This document shows, in pieces, positions 1 to 11,363 of a stretch of 64,000 bases of DNA. The notes beneath the pieces are model-generated. The model did not search any database, was not told where the DNA came from, and saw only the letters and a program-made list of their open reading frames with translations. Source of the DNA: Sanderia malayensis (Eukaryota > Cnidaria > Scyphozoa > Semaeostomeae > Pelagiidae); the NCBI GenBank assembly GCA_013076295.1, contig RQOL01000802.1, positions 62,001 through 126,000 on the forward strand, written 5' to 3'. The translations under genes and the position numbers were made by a program. How positions within the stretch are numbered: position 1 is the first letter of the stretch; every line of letters starts with the position of its first letter.

Positions 1-66
1 TTTTATATTAGATGTGTAGTTGTTGTAGTTAGTGGTTGTATTTTTCTCTTGGGTTGTACATGTGTA

Positions 67-495
67 CACTTAATGAGCAAAAGTATTGCACCATCTACTC
101 TTTGGTGCCTAATAGAAGGCGGTTTGGAATACCCAGGGGGTTGCAAAAGTCCCCAAAATCTAATTAGTAGGGGTTGGAATAAACGGGGGATGGAAAATTC
201 CCTTAAATTTAATAGACCAGGGGTGTGGTAAATGTGTAAATAGTAAAACTTTTACTTTAACTAATAAGTTTGATGGGATAATAAAAACTTTTGGAATTTC
301 TCCCAAAATTTAATAGCCAGGGGGGTTGGAATAAGAATGTCTTAGCTGGAAAATTTTGGAGAAATTAATTAGCAGGGGACGTCTATTAGGCACCAAAGAG
401 TACTTCAAAATAATGCCAAGTGTCCTACAGCCCAATAACAAAATTTGCATTAAAAAGTCATGATGGATTGGTGCAATACTTTTGCTCACCCAGTG
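67..495. mobile_element. MITE with Tc1/mariner-like ends
   Basis: The left end reads CACTTAATGAGCAAAAGTAT from 67, and the reverse complement of the right end reads CACTGGGTGAGCAAAAGTAT from 495. The two ends agree over about 27 bp and each is flanked by TA (65-66 and 496-497), the duplicated target of Tc1/mariner elements. A second inverted pair lies just inside (about 96-125 and 378-405). The 429-bp interior has no coding capacity, so it is non-autonomous. The superfamily rests on the TA target and end structure only. Confidence 0.75.
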
Positions 496-497
496 TA

Positions 498-2705
498 ATT
501 ATCTTGGTTGTTTTAATTAGATACACTTAACTTTCAAAACCTGTTTCTATAGAATGGTTTTGCTTCTATTGGCTATTTTCATCAAAATTTTGATTTTTTT
601 ACCCATTTGTTTATCCCATACCACTAAAGATGATACAATGCGCCCCTGGATTCTTTACTTCCAACCCTCCGTATGAAGAAGCTTCCATTTTGAGAGACAC
701 GTCCAGTATCAAAGCAACAAGGGGCCATCAACATTTAGGTTTTGTCTTTCATTTCGGCTTTTGGCCATGATTGTCTCGACCCCCCCTCCATCATAGCCAA
801 AACATTCTCAGCCTACATTGGCCTAAATTTGGTAACAAATTCATCATAAAATTGTCATAAAATACATGCTTACTCTTCTGTTTTGCAAACAATTTCTTGT
901 AACAATTTCTTGAAACGAGATGTATCCAATGTATAATAGTTAATATAACCAGAAAAGGTAATGAAAATAAAATTGTTACTTCTATGATCTTAATTCAGGT
1001 TTTGTCCTGACAATCTTTTCAAAATATTTTTAGAATTGATGTTACTTAATTATTTGAATTGTTGTTGCCTCTACATTTTTTTCAGTTTCTACTTTTTTTC
1101 TTGCTGAAATTGTCCAAAGACCCCAACAGCAGATTGCTTTTCAGCTACATTAACAGAGAAACATTGCCCCCTATGCTTATTTGCAATGCAATCAACAGCC
1201 ATAGCATAAATCCATTTAAAAGGAACACAGCTGAACGCAAAAAATCCACAAAGACCAAACAAAAGTCTAATTTCCGCGAATCTGCAATATTATTGCTATT
1301 TTTTATTGTTTCTCTTATTCCTTTTGCAACATCTCAGCAAAGCTAAACGCCTTTCCACATCCTTCCCCTTTACTTGTCGCTGATGTTTGTGACTTCTCCA
1401 CATGTGCACCTTTCATGTTTTCAGTCTTTGCTAGCACAAATTCGTTTTCAAAATCATCCATAAAAGGTATACTGGCGATAGTAAAATTTTCAAATACATT
1501 GACAGCGGTTGTGTCCGTATCATTTGGGAACAGGACATCATCAAAAATCGATCTCTCAGTTACTGACAACATTGTAGTATGTTTATCATCCTAAACTTTC
1601 GGAACTCGTGCAATTGCTTCATCCAAAGCTTTTTTGGATTTCTGAGCAATTCTCGCAATATGTACTTATTGTTCTCATTAGCTTGTGATCGCGTTTTAAT
1701 TTTACAATGTCTCCTACTATACTATTAAGGGTTCTGTGACGGAAATGTGCGGTCAAAGGCCACCAACTGACCAACTTTGTCCGCACTACCTCGACAATTC
1801 CTCTCATTTGTTCTTTTACCAAACTACTCATAATTCTTCCCAGTAACGTCTATGTTATTATTATGTATTTTGTTTTTCGAAATTCGTTTTCGTTTTTCAG
1901 ATTTTTTCACTTTTCTCCCTTGAAAATCTTTCCGCCCTTTGTTTTCGTTTGAAGTCTGCTTTGTGTACTCTGTCAGATACTGCCGTGCCTAGGCTTTTGT
2001 CTGCAAGGGGGAGATGTCCCGAGCTTCCTCGCGTACTAAAGCATTGAGTCGAACAAAACATGTTGTGTTCAACGACCCCCTGGCTAAAAGCATTTGAAAT
2101 CCACGTCGTGATTCTGGAAAGATCGATTGTGCGTTGTTTACCGTTTTCGAAACAATGAATCTCTGTTGGGTTGGACACTTGTATTTGTGTCATTTGTATT
2201 TCTCTTATATTATATTCGACACACGAAATTTACAACTCAGAGACCACTTCATTTTATTGCCGTTGTTTGCGACTTTCACTTGGCAATCCTGTCATTCTGC
2301 TTGCAAGACTGTAATTTGTATTACTGCTGTTATTTTCGATTCGACAAGAGACATTTATTACTCGGAGAATTCTTGATTTCATTCCCGTCGTTTGAGACTT
2401 TTACGGGCAACATTGTTGTTACTCATTCGCCGTAAGCGCACCGTGAGTACGTTTCAATCAATCTTCTTCCCATTTCTACTGTCTCTACTCACCAAATTGT
2501 CTTTTTCCCTCTTCTCTTCCTTTATTTCCACATCGTTTTCCTTACGTAATTTTCTACTTTTCACAGATTATACTGTCTACGAATGGCTTTTGTACAAATT
2601 TACATTTATATCGTTCCTTTTATTTACTATGTTATTTAATCTATTTAATGTATATAATTTTATCCCCTTTTTCTATATCCCTTTTCTCTTTTATCACGCC
2701 AAAAA
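498..2705. other. No recognisable gene; diverged short duplication and pyrimidine-rich stretch
   Basis: Open frames here are short and match nothing I know. Three minus-strand frames (about 1315-1572, 1619-1831, 1897-2193) could be exon remnants but show no family motif. Positions near 2210-2290 and 2336-2410 look like a diverged direct duplication of about 125 bp. From about 2440 to 2700 the plus strand is pyrimidine-rich, running up to the first Helitron codon; it may be the Helitron 5' flank. Confidence 0.4.
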
Positions 2706-3624
2706 ATGCCTCGGCATGCACGCAAGGGCATCACGGGCCAATGACGAAGGCAGGCTAACAGGGCTTATCATCAGGCCCACTGGCAACAACAGGCTCAAGT
2801 TGTTGAAACACCTCCTACAGAACAACCAGTCGCTGTTCCCCTCGATGAGATGCTGGCATTGCAGTTACAGCAACAACAGGCTCAGCAACAAGCAATTTCA
2901 ACATTGCAAGCGCAAGAAGGCGTTCAGTTTTGGCCCGTACCCTACCCAGCAGGGGGCGAAGGATTGCAAATGGTGATGGCACCTCTGCGACAGCAACCAG
3001 TACAACAATTCCACCCATTCCAGTTCCCACCTGAATGGCAGCAGCAGTTACAACAGATCCATCCCTTTCAATTATGGCCACAGCTGCAGCAAATGCAGCC
3101 CGTCCAATTCATCCCGCAATTACAGCAACAACCACCACAGATACAACCCCTGCAATTGAGGCCACAGTTGCCACAGCTGCAACAGAGGCCAGTACAGCCA
3201 GCACCAGACAAACAGCCACGAGCACCGGCTCTTCCACAGCCACCACCGCAACCACAACCAGAACAACCTGCAAATCGCCCATCAGAGAACATTAACCAGC
3301 ACCACATAGCACTGGTGAACAATACCTGTCCCCATTGTTGTGCAAAATATTTCAGAGAAGAGCTCAATACCAGAAACCAGTACACAAAGTGCTGTCACAA
3401 CGGAGCTGTCAACCTACCTGCAGTACAGCCTCCACGTGCAACAATGATGTCTCTCTTCCTTGGCGATACAGAAGACACGCAAAGACAATCAACAAATTTT
3501 CTTTCCAAATTCCGCCAATACAATGCCACCATGGCAATGGCATCCTGGACAGCAAACATACCACAACTTCCAGGCAGGGGGCCACCCGTGATAACAATAC
3601 ATGGCAGTGCATATCACAGGACAG
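2706..3624 (+). pseudogene. Helitron RepHel exon 1: Gln-rich leader and Cys-rich finger
   Basis: The likely start is the ATG at 2706, giving MPRHARKGITG, but a TGA at 2742 interrupts the frame after 12 codons. The next ATG in frame is at 2850. From there the product is a Gln/Pro-rich low-complexity leader of about 145 residues. A Cys-rich motif follows (CPHC near 3327, then CC..GAVNLP), as found upstream of the Rep domain in Helitron proteins. The exon ends in phase 1 at 3624, before GTATTT. The leader is probably disordered; its role is unknown. Family assignment is firm because of what follows in exon 2. Confidence 0.8.
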
Positions 3625-3740
3625 GTATTTTCAATTCAGAACCTCCTCTATTTACTCTCATTGTTTTCTCACACATTAGTGTATTTACTTACAATTTTTC
3701 GTTATTCACTTTGTACTCACTGCCTGCTCTTTCTCTTTAG
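3625..3740 (+). other. Helitron intron 1 (116 bp)
   Basis: The donor is GTATTT at 3625 and the acceptor is TTCTCTTTAG ending at 3740, after a pyrimidine-rich tract. Splicing joins phase-1 codons and carries the frame from AYHRT directly into AHLHPLEG, the expected continuation in Helitron proteins. Without splicing the frame runs into non-homologous sequence. Confidence 0.8.
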
Positions 3741-5144
3741 CCCACCTTCACCCATTGGAAGGACAGCAACCAAAAAACGACGAGCTATACATCATGTATA
3801 TGGCGGAAGCTCTCGAGCACACAACAAACAATCCCACCAACAGGGATCTCAACAAAGACACCATCAAGAAGCTCCAAGACGAACTTCTTGCAGTGAATCC
3901 GTATGCTCAAGAATACAAGAACATAGGCGACATACTGCAACAAGAACAGCAACAGGCTACTGCAGCAAACGAGCCTGTTCCCACATTCGACATGATCATA
4001 ACGTCGAGAGCCAATCAGAATCATAGGTACCACAGTCCAGCAGCCGCAGAAATAGCAGGAATCTACAGCACAAAGGATGGTGCCGCACCAGATCCAAACG
4101 ACGGAATCCTGCACATCCAGAAACGTGACGGCTACCTGATTGACATCAAGGCAACCAATCCGACAGCTGATCCACTCAACTATCCGCTGCTATTTCCGTT
4201 CGGAGAACACGGTTGGGGTACAACCATTTCAAGACTGCCATCAACCCGTACCGTCAATCGTCCGGACCAAGCACAACGACATCAAACTCGAGTAACTCCG
4301 AGCCAATTTTACACGTACAGAATCCAAGTGCGAGACAATTTCTCAGCCCTTCACCTTTCAAGACTGCTGTTTCAACAGTACTTGGTTGATGCATTCTCCA
4401 AGATAGAAGGCAACGACCTCACTTACATCAGATCTAATCAGAAAGATCTCAGAATTGAGTCGTACAAAGGACTGATGGATCACCTCTACAAATGAACTGA
4501 ACACCAAAATCTGCTCGCTCAAGCCCACAATCCAGGCACCGCACAGCACGTCGATGTTGGACGAGTCTTCATCTTACCATCCTCATTTACGGGCAGTCAG
4601 CGCAGCACGCAACAAAATTACCAAGATGCCATGACCATTGTCAGAAAACACGGCAAGCCAGACATATTCCTCACGTTCACGGCGAATCCCAGCTGGCCAG
4701 ACATCTTGGAAAATTTGCTACCCAACCAGAAGCCACAAGACCGACCAGACATTGTCACACGCGTCTTCCACTTGAAATTCAAAGAGCTCCTGTGTGACAT
4801 ACTCGATCTCAACTTCTTTGGCAAAGTAATCATATACGTCTACACAGTAGAATCTCAAAAACGTGGACTGCCGCACACTCACATGAACTTATCTCTCGCC
4901 AACGAAGACAAACCACGCAAAGCAGAGCATATCAACCACATCATATCGGCAGAGATACAAGATGAGAACACCCACACCCGTAAGCACCACATCGTCAAGA
5001 AACACATGATGCACGAACCGTGTGGTATCCTCATTCCCTCATTCGTTTGCATGCAAGATGGCAAATGCACAAAAAAGTTCCCAAAAGACCTCACACAGCA
5101 CACAGAACTCAATGTCAACGGCTACCAATTGTACAGAAGACGAG
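3741..5144 (+). pseudogene. Helitron RepHel exon 2: Rep (HUH) endonuclease
   Basis: This exon encodes most of the Helitron helicase-like N-terminal region and the Rep nuclease that nicks and joins single strands in rolling-circle transposition. Visible landmarks are YPLLFPFGEHGWG (about 4180), FLTFTANPSWPDI (about 4670) and the metal-binding HUH-type segment RGLPHTHMNL (about 4864-4892). A Cys-rich stretch with PCGIL and CMQDGKCTKKFP follows near 5020-5080. A TGA at 4493-4495 interrupts an otherwise continuous frame between HLYK and TEHQNLLAQAHN, so it is a point lesion rather than a frameshift. The exon ends with YRRR at 5144 before GTATGT. Confidence 0.88.
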
Positions 5145-5227
5145 GTATGTCAACATTCATTGCTTTTCACATTTATGATTTACATTTTCATTGAAATGCA
5201 GACAATAACCATCTGCCTCTGTTCCAG
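5145..5227 (+). other. Helitron intron 2 (83 bp)
   Basis: The donor is GTATGT at 5145 and the acceptor is CTGTTCCAG ending at 5227. This acceptor restores the frame into HRVNDSWVVPHHL, a conserved Helitron Rep segment. A nearer candidate acceptor (TGCAG, about 5201) leaves the wrong frame, so the downstream site was chosen. Confidence 0.75.
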
Positions 5228-7289
5228 GCAAAACAACTGCTCAACTCCAAAAGCACAGAGTTAACGACTCTTGGGTTGTGCCACACCACCTCAATCTCCT
5301 TCTCAAATTCGACTGTCACATCAACGTGGAAGTGTGCACAACTATCAAAAGTGTGAAGTACATCTTCAAGTACATCCACAAAGGCAATGACATGGCACAC
5401 GTCGAAATCAAAGAAGGTCACAAGGAAGCAGACGCACAGCATGACATTGTCCATGATGAGATACATCACTAGCTCAATTCGAGATACATCGGCCCACACC
5501 AAGCTGTGTACAAACTCATGCAATACGAAATGTATGACAAGAGTCACACAATTGTCCGACTGGCAATTCACCTACCGGACCAACATGCTGTTTACTTCAC
5601 AGACCCAGAGCAAGCCGCATACAGAAACAATGACAGCATGCTCATAGCTTACTTCAACCTCAATCAGAGGGACCACAATGCTCACCAGTACTTATATCCA
5701 GAACTGCCAGAGCACTACACTTACAACAAGTCCACCAAACAATGGCAGCAACGCAAGCGTCAATTTCAAAAGGGCATCATAAGCAGAATATACAACATTC
5801 TATCTTCAGATGCTGAGCACTTCGCTCTCAGATTAATATTGCTCCACAGAAAAGGAGCAACCTCCTTCGAAGACATTCGAACAGTTAACGGAGTCACTCA
5901 CGACACGTTCAAGAATGCAGCAAGAGCAATGTCACTCTTGGAAGACGATACACAGACGTTCCTTACGAGATGCAGTCATCATGCACATGCCTGCACAGAT
6001 GAGGCAATTGTTTGCAACACTCATCTTGTTTCAAACTCTAAGCGACATTCACGCTCTCTTCACAGAATTCCAAGAAGACATGGCAGAAGATTATGTCAGA
6101 TGCGATCAGCTGCAGGATCCAAATGCAACATTCCAGCAGCAACACATCCACATGTGCCTGGCAGACATCCAGAAAAACCTGCACAATCACGCAAAATCTC
6201 TCCAGGATTTCCCCGAAATGCCACAGCTACCTGCCGATTATGCTCAGCCACAGCAGCTGGCTGACGAAATCAACATCGAACAGGAACGAGAGCAAGGACA
6301 ACAAATGCTCGAGCAACTCCACCCAGAACAACTGCAAATACACAACGCCATTGTCCGCGCCATCGAGACGCAGTCAACAGACAACTGTTTCTTTCTCGAT
6401 GGTCCAGCAGGAACTGGCAAAACCTTCCTGTACAACACATTGGTATACAATCTGCAAGCTTCCGGACACAAAGTCAAATGCGTAGCATACTCCGGCATTG
6501 CAGCAACACTACTCATTGACGGCAGAACAGCACACTCGACATTTCAGATACCGATTCCTCTGTTCGACAATTCTACTTGCAACATCAAAGCACAAAGTCT
6601 GCGAGCACAGCAACTGCGAAACACAATGCTATTCATATGGGACGAAGCTTCCATGATTCCAGCAACAGCACTCAAAGCAGTCGACCGTCTGCTCAGAGAC
6701 ATCACCAAAGTCAACAGACCCTTCGGCGGCAAATACTTCATGCTTGGTGGCGACTTCAGACAAGTACCGCCAGTCGTCAAGAAAGCAGGCAAAGAACGAG
6801 TAGTGCAAGAATGCCTCAAGTCACCAAAAGTCGAGGATCTGTGGTCTCATTTCCAACAATTCGGACTGATTACAAACATGAGAGCTGTTCAAGATGAGAC
6901 TTACCAAGCATTCTCCGACTGGCTTCTCCGAGTAGGCAACGGAGTAGAACCTCACAATGATCAACATCAAATCAACCTTCCACAGCAAACCTGCATCAAA
7001 TCTCATGAAGATCTCATGAACTCAATCTATCCTCAACCTGAATCAGTAGATGCAAACCTCTTACTGGATCCCAATACCATGTCTGAGCGTTGTTGTTTGA
7101 CACCAAAGAACAAGTTCTCACATCACATCAACAAACTCATTCTGCAAAGACTTCCAACACCCCGAAAACAATACCTCAGCGTTGACACAGTTCAGACAGA
7201 TGATCCAGAAGAGGCCCGCAGCATATCCCATGGAGTTTCTCAATGCACAGACTCCTGGTGGAATGCCTCTTCACTCACTACAATTGAAG
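5228..7289 (+). pseudogene. Helitron RepHel exon 3: Rep catalytic tyrosines and Pif1-type helicase
   Basis: The Rep domain ends with SVKYIFKYIHKG, holding two tyrosines at 5359-5361 and 5371-5373, as in two-tyrosine Rep enzymes. A TAG at 5470-5472 interrupts DEIHH/LNSRYIGPHQ. The frame shifts by one base near 5950 between LLEDD and RRSLRDAVIMHMP. The helicase follows: Walker A GPAGTGKT at 6401-6424, Walker B DEAS from 6641, and GGDFRQVPP near 6746-6772. This is a superfamily 1 Pif1-like DNA helicase fused to Rep. A second one-base shift near 7217 separates DDPEEA from the conserved YPMEFLNAQTPGGMP. Length and domain order are those of an autonomous element; the damage makes it a pseudogene. 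Confidence 0.9.
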
Positions 7290-7365
7290 GTATGCACACT
7301 ATATATCAACATTTCTTTTCAATTTCTCTTCCTATCCAGCCTTACTCAATCTCATTCTCTTACAG
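7290..7365 (+). other. Helitron intron 3 (76 bp)
   Basis: The donor is GTATGC at 7290 and the acceptor is CTCTTACAG ending at 7365. It is a phase-0 intron joining PLHSLQLK to VGATIILLRNINPAKGL, an uninterrupted motif in Pif1-like Helitron helicases. Confidence 0.82.
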
Positions 7366-7779
7366 GTTGGAGCTACAATCATTTTGCTCAGAAACATCAA
7401 CCCTGCAAAGGGACTTTGCAATGGAACATGTCTAATTGTCAGAGATCTCAAACGACACATCATCACTGCAGAGATCATCACAACACAGAACAAGGGCCAG
7501 TATGTTATGCTTCCACGCATCATTATGACGTGCGAAGATTCATCATTGCCAATATGCATGGCAAGAAAGCAATTTCCAGTCAGACTTGCTTACTGCCTCA
7601 CCATCAACAAGGCACAAGGAAAATCCTTAAAACATGTCGGTATTTACTTGCCAGAACCTGTTTTTGCTCACGGACAGCTTTACGTTGCAATATTTAGAGC
7701 CAAGTCATTCTCTGGACTCAAGATATTCACACCAAGCAACAAAAAAACAAAGAGCATTGTCTACAAGGAAGTCCTCTAA
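7366..7779 (+). pseudogene. Helitron RepHel exon 4: helicase C-terminus
   Basis: This is the last exon, open from the splice site to TAA at 7777-7779. It encodes the helicase end: VGATIILLRNINP, CNGTCLIVRDL, then FPVRLAYCLTINKAQGKSL (the late superfamily-1 motif) and HGQLYVAIFRAKSFSGLKI. I see no lesion within it. It ends as expected shortly after the last helicase motif, so the element has no extra C-terminal domain. Confidence 0.88.
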
Positions 7780-7800
7780 CATTCTATACTAACACCTGGT

Positions 7801-7943
7801 ATCTTCAAACAGCTCAGGCAAAGACCTGATGTCTTCAAACAGCTCAGGCAAAGACCTGAGGTCTTCAAACAGCTCAGGCGAAGACCTGATGTCTTCATAC
7901 AGCTCAGGCAAAGACCGGATGTCTTCATACAGCTCAGGCAAAA
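7801..7943. repeat. 30-bp minisatellite, five copies
   Basis: The unit GTCTTCAAACAGCTCAGGCA plus AAGACCTGAT repeats at 7801, 7831, 7861, 7891 and 7921 (last copy partial), with single-base variants. It begins 21 bp after the Helitron stop codon, so it may be the element's 3' untranslated region. The reverse strand is open only because 30 is a multiple of three. Confidence 0.85.
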
Positions 7944-8091
7944 CACACGAGTTATGCTTTGCCATGTTCCTTTATATTGCCTAGGGGAACATGGATTTCC
8001 TTTCTTTCTGTGCAATCTGCCATTATCCCCAATTATAGGCCCAAAATATCACTACCTATCTCAACCTAACTCCCTCTAAACATCCTTTACA

Positions 8092-8660
8092 AATATCCAC
8101 TAAATCTCAAGTAATACCAATATGGCAGTTGTCAGTCACAAACAAGGAAAACTGAAACAATGGATGCTCCTTGACGTGGTGTTTGAGCTTTTAACTAATG
8201 CATCCGGCAATTTTATTTAATTTTTCCTCCATAATACCTGAATTACCCAACCACAGTTACACACTGCCCATGTGAACAATGCCAACAAACAAAGAAATAA
8301 CCAACGCTCAACCTCCCAGGTAAGTTATCAAACCTTACATTTTATTATATCCTATATGAGAAACTTCGTTTATCAATATCCACTAAATGTCAAGTAATAC
8401 AACCATCGCAGCTGTCACTCACAAAAACGGAAAACTCAAAGAATGCATACTCCTTGACGTTGTGCTTGACTTTTTAACTAATGCTTCCGCCAATATTACC
8501 CAATTTCTCCTCCGTAATAGCTCAATTATCCAACTACAGTTACACTGCCCACGTGAACATTGCTAACGAACAAAGAAATAACCAACGCTCAAGCTCCCAG
8601 GCAACTTATAAAACGCTACATTTTAGTACCTCATATATAAGCAACTTATCTTCATAAATC
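8092..8660. repeat. Diverged tandem duplication, about 283-bp unit
   Basis: AATATCCACTAAAT occurs at 8092 and 8375. The following about 280 bp match with many substitutions: CTCCTTGACGT, AACTAATGC, then AAAGAAATAACCAACGCTCA followed by CTCCCAGG in both. No coding sense is seen. It lies between the Helitron minisatellite and the G-poor region. Confidence 0.8.
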
Positions 8661-10260
8661 CTTCATCTTACATCTCTCTCACATCCCCAACTAACTCTTA
8701 ACACTCTTAAGAAATACCTCCCTCCGATATTTTACTAAATTCACATAAACACAACTCCCTAACTTATCGTCTATTCCCCATAACACCACTCTCTTCCTCT
8801 CACTGTTCCCAAACTCATATTCACCATCCATCCTAACGTTGCACCCCCCCGTCATTTCCCCCTAACTCCAACCTCCATCCCTCCTCCATTTTTTTACCCC
8901 ATCTTATCCTTCACCTGTTTAACACCCCCCTCCAATTCCCAATATCATTTTACACCATTCCCTACCACATACCCTATTTCCTCTAATCAAGCCCCGCAAC
9001 TCATTCAATATATTGCACCATTACTTCAACACCTGCAACTGCACTACCTACTTCAACACATCATGTCCCAACCAAGAAAACACACCTTCAAAAACACCCA
9101 TTATCATCACATTTCCTATTTCATATCATTATTATTTCATCAATTCACAAATTTTAATAAACAATTATAATAAGTATACATCATCCCTTAATATCTAAAT
9201 ATAACTTTCGTTTAATCACATTAACTTCAAATTAAATTATGTCCATTATTATTTTTGATAAAAATTGTTGAAGGTGTAATTCTGCCCCCTTCCCTCCTTT
9301 CCCTTTTGTTCGTCATTTCCTCCTGCCTTTCCCCTGTACTTTTTTCTTCTCCTCTCCTTCACATAAACAACCTTCACACTCCTGCAAACAAAAAATATCA
9401 ACATTTTAAACAATCATCCCTCTCTAAACTACCATTTTCACAACAACTTTCACATTTAACATATAATCTCCCACTCACTTCACATGTTCCAACTCTTCCC
9501 TTCCTCATCGCACATGGTGAACTTCAACACTTTGTTTTTCACAACCTCCGCCCAGATATTTTCTTCAGGCCCGAATAACCCGTAGCTTGATCCCATTTCA
9601 CCAACTACAAACATCATAAACAACCTTCAACGACCGAATTCTCACATTTAACACAGAATTAAACTCCACTTCAACACTTACACTCTCTTTTCTATCCATA
9701 TCTCTACATCAACATATATCTTCAAAAACATACCATTTTCTCCCCTTTATAAGTCACATCCACCAACATATCCACTCAGTAATGTCACTATCCCTCAGCT
9801 CAAAGCAATTTCGAATTAAAACGATGATTCCAAGCCAACAACCAACTGCCTACATCCCCACCAGTCTTTCCTCTTATACAACACTTCTATATATCACCAA
9901 CATATATATATCACCATTCCGTCATCATTTTTCCCATTACTCAATTTTTCCCAAACAAACGCCCTCACTCACAACACCCATCACTCACAATTCTATTTTG
10001 ATCCCATTACTCCTTGTCGCGCACCCATGATGCAATCATTTCACTAACAATATTGTATTTCCTTAAAAAAACTTTGTTTACGTAATGTCTCCACGTCATT
10101 AACTTTACGCAACTTAATTACTCACCTCCTCCCACAAAGTAAACATTAACCTCATCACCGCACTTATCCCCCTCACAACCCCTACAAACAAATAAACAAT
10201 AGTGATCTCACATAACCTCATTCCACACCACACATCCAACATTATTGCAAAACAATATGA
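8661..10260. other. Extremely G-poor, C/T/A-rich stretch without genes
   Basis: Most 60-base lines here have only zero to three G on the plus strand while C stays abundant. The bias is sustained for about 1.6 kb and fades before 10400. Open frames inside (for example 9013-9198, 9255-9578, 9782-10030) are by-products of the composition. The skew has the same sign as in the Helitron coding strand, so this may be its distal non-coding part. Confidence 0.7.
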
Positions 10261-10403
10261 TATAGTTTAAATTATGTTTTCATTTGAAAATGTACGAAAT
10301 TTTGAGTATATTTATGCTAAATATATTCGCTATTGAAACCTGTTTGGTATTTTTATATTGTTATGTAAATTTTCTTGCTCAGGCCTTGGGCCACTTCTAG
10401 ACG

Positions 10404-10444
10404 CCATCTTCATCAGGTTGTGCTATACTTTTGCTCACTAAGTG
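10404..10444 (-). repeat. Solitary Tc1/mariner-like terminal repeat
   Basis: Read on the minus strand from 10444 this is CACTTAGTGAGCAAAAGTAT and then AGCACAACCTGATGAAGATG, followed at 10445 by TA. It closely resembles the ends of the MITE at 67-495. No partner end was found nearby. Its inner edge coincides with the left breakpoint of the 6.57-kb duplication. The same sequence recurs at 16976-17016. Confidence 0.6.
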
Positions 10445-10754
10445 TAGCTTAAAGGTATAGCTCATTTCCTTATCATTTTATTCTTTTTTTATCATTTTAT
10501 TCTCATTTGCTTATCGCCAGTTGGACTCATTTATTGTTTTTAAACATAAGCTTAAACAATTTTACATGGACAACTAGAAATTAATTTATGCTTCTAAATT
10601 TGACCAGTTTTTCCTATCTATTGTATTTCTTTATAATAAAATGTTATTGTAACGCATTAGAGTTTTTAGATACAGGGCCCTCGTTGATAACAGAACTTCA
10701 TGTTTTGAAGAGGTTACCCTGTTTAAATATTGTCATTATTATTATTATTATTAC

Positions 10755-10935
10755 TAATCTGAATGCGTCTTATGAAAACGAAGCTGCTTTTTTAAGATAT
10801 TTCGTAATATTGCCTCGTTTTTGTCAGATTTATAGACGGCTTCGCAAGTTCTAAATTTGCAATCAACAAGTGAAAATGGTTTTCTTGTGACTATAGTAGC
10901 TTAAAGCTATAGCTCATTTCCTAATCTGGATGCTT
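10755..10935. repeat. Left inverted repeat of the DIRS-like element
   Basis: Landmarks on the plus strand are ATGAAAACGAAGCTGCTTTT, AGATATTTCGTAATATTGCC and TTGTGACTATAGTAGC. Their reverse complements recur at 13495-13835. A related short piece, TAAAGGTATAGCTCATTTCC, lies just left, near 10452. A copy is at about 17327-17507. Confidence 0.75.
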
Positions 10936-10966
10936 TTCATGAAAATGCTCATGTGGATGCGCCTAT

Positions 10967-11262
10967 GTAGATAATACCAACCACTTTCACTTTAGGAACA
11001 ATGAGGCAGGTCGCAACCCTTCTCTCAACGAGGAGATGAAACACATTTTCGAACTTGCCCTTCAGCTGAACATTCCTCTCCACCTACACTTCGTACCATC
11101 TGCAAAACAACTCGCAGATGAACTCTACAATTCTCTTCCGATATTGACTGTCGTCTTTGAGACCCTGTTTGGTCTATCGTCGATCGCTCGTTTGGCCCTC
11201 ACGTTTGACCTCATAGCCATTGCCGATAGCGTCCGCATTGACAAAAATGGATTAGTAGCTTA
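10967..11262 (+). pseudogene. RNase H-like segment of the DIRS-like element, first (truncated) repeat
   Basis: The frame starting at 10967 reads VDNTNHFHFRNNEAGRNPSL and continues to LHLHFVPSAKQLADE. The DN pair after a hydrophobic residue and the late HFVPS...ADE are typical of the RNase H-like domain next to the recombinase in DIRS/Ngaro-type elements. The frame is lost after ADE, and it stops at about 11262 where the segment joins the start of a second copy. A 397-bp internal tandem duplication (10892 to 11289) explains the two copies. Copy 2 of this fragment is at about 17539-17834. Confidence 0.65.
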
Positions 11263-11363
11263 ATGAGTCCAACTGGCGATAAGAAAACTATAGTAGCTTA
11301 AAGGTATAGCTCGTTTCCTAATCTGGATGCTTTTCATAAAAATGCTCATGTGGATGCGCCTAT

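Larger units (their letters stand above)
2706..7779 (+). mobile_element. Autonomous Helitron, decayed, with three introns
   Basis: One gene can be followed across four exons that encode, in order, a glutamine-rich leader, a Cys-rich finger, the Helitron HUH Rep nuclease and a Pif1-type helicase. That is the standard RepHel layout of rolling-circle Helitrons. Three GT-AG introns (3625-3740, 5145-5227, 7290-7365) rejoin the homologous reading frame exactly. Damage includes in-frame stops at 2742 (TGA), 4493 (TGA) and 5470 (TAG) and frameshifts near 5950 and 7217, so it cannot make a full protein as shown. I could not place the Helitron termini. The coding strand is C-rich and G-poor, as is the non-coding DNA beyond it. 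Confidence 0.9.

Noticed and set aside
1059..2976. Several overlapping frames of 60-194 codons before the Helitron
   Set aside because: They overlap on both strands, have no motif, and the longest (2392-2976) is low-complexity Phe/Leu followed by the wrong frame of the Helitron leader.
7776..8015. Minus-strand frame with a repeated CLSCMKTSGL unit
   Set aside because: It is the reverse translation of the 30-bp minisatellite, whose period is a multiple of three.
9013..10030. Three plus-strand open frames of 61-107 codons
   Set aside because: They lie in the G-poor stretch, where stop codons containing G are rare and composition alone gives such frames.
10370..10403. Helitron 3' end at CTAG (10397-10400) after GGCCTTGGGCC
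   Set aside because: The hairpin has only four pairs and the sequence is better explained as the inner part of the Tc1-like terminal repeat.
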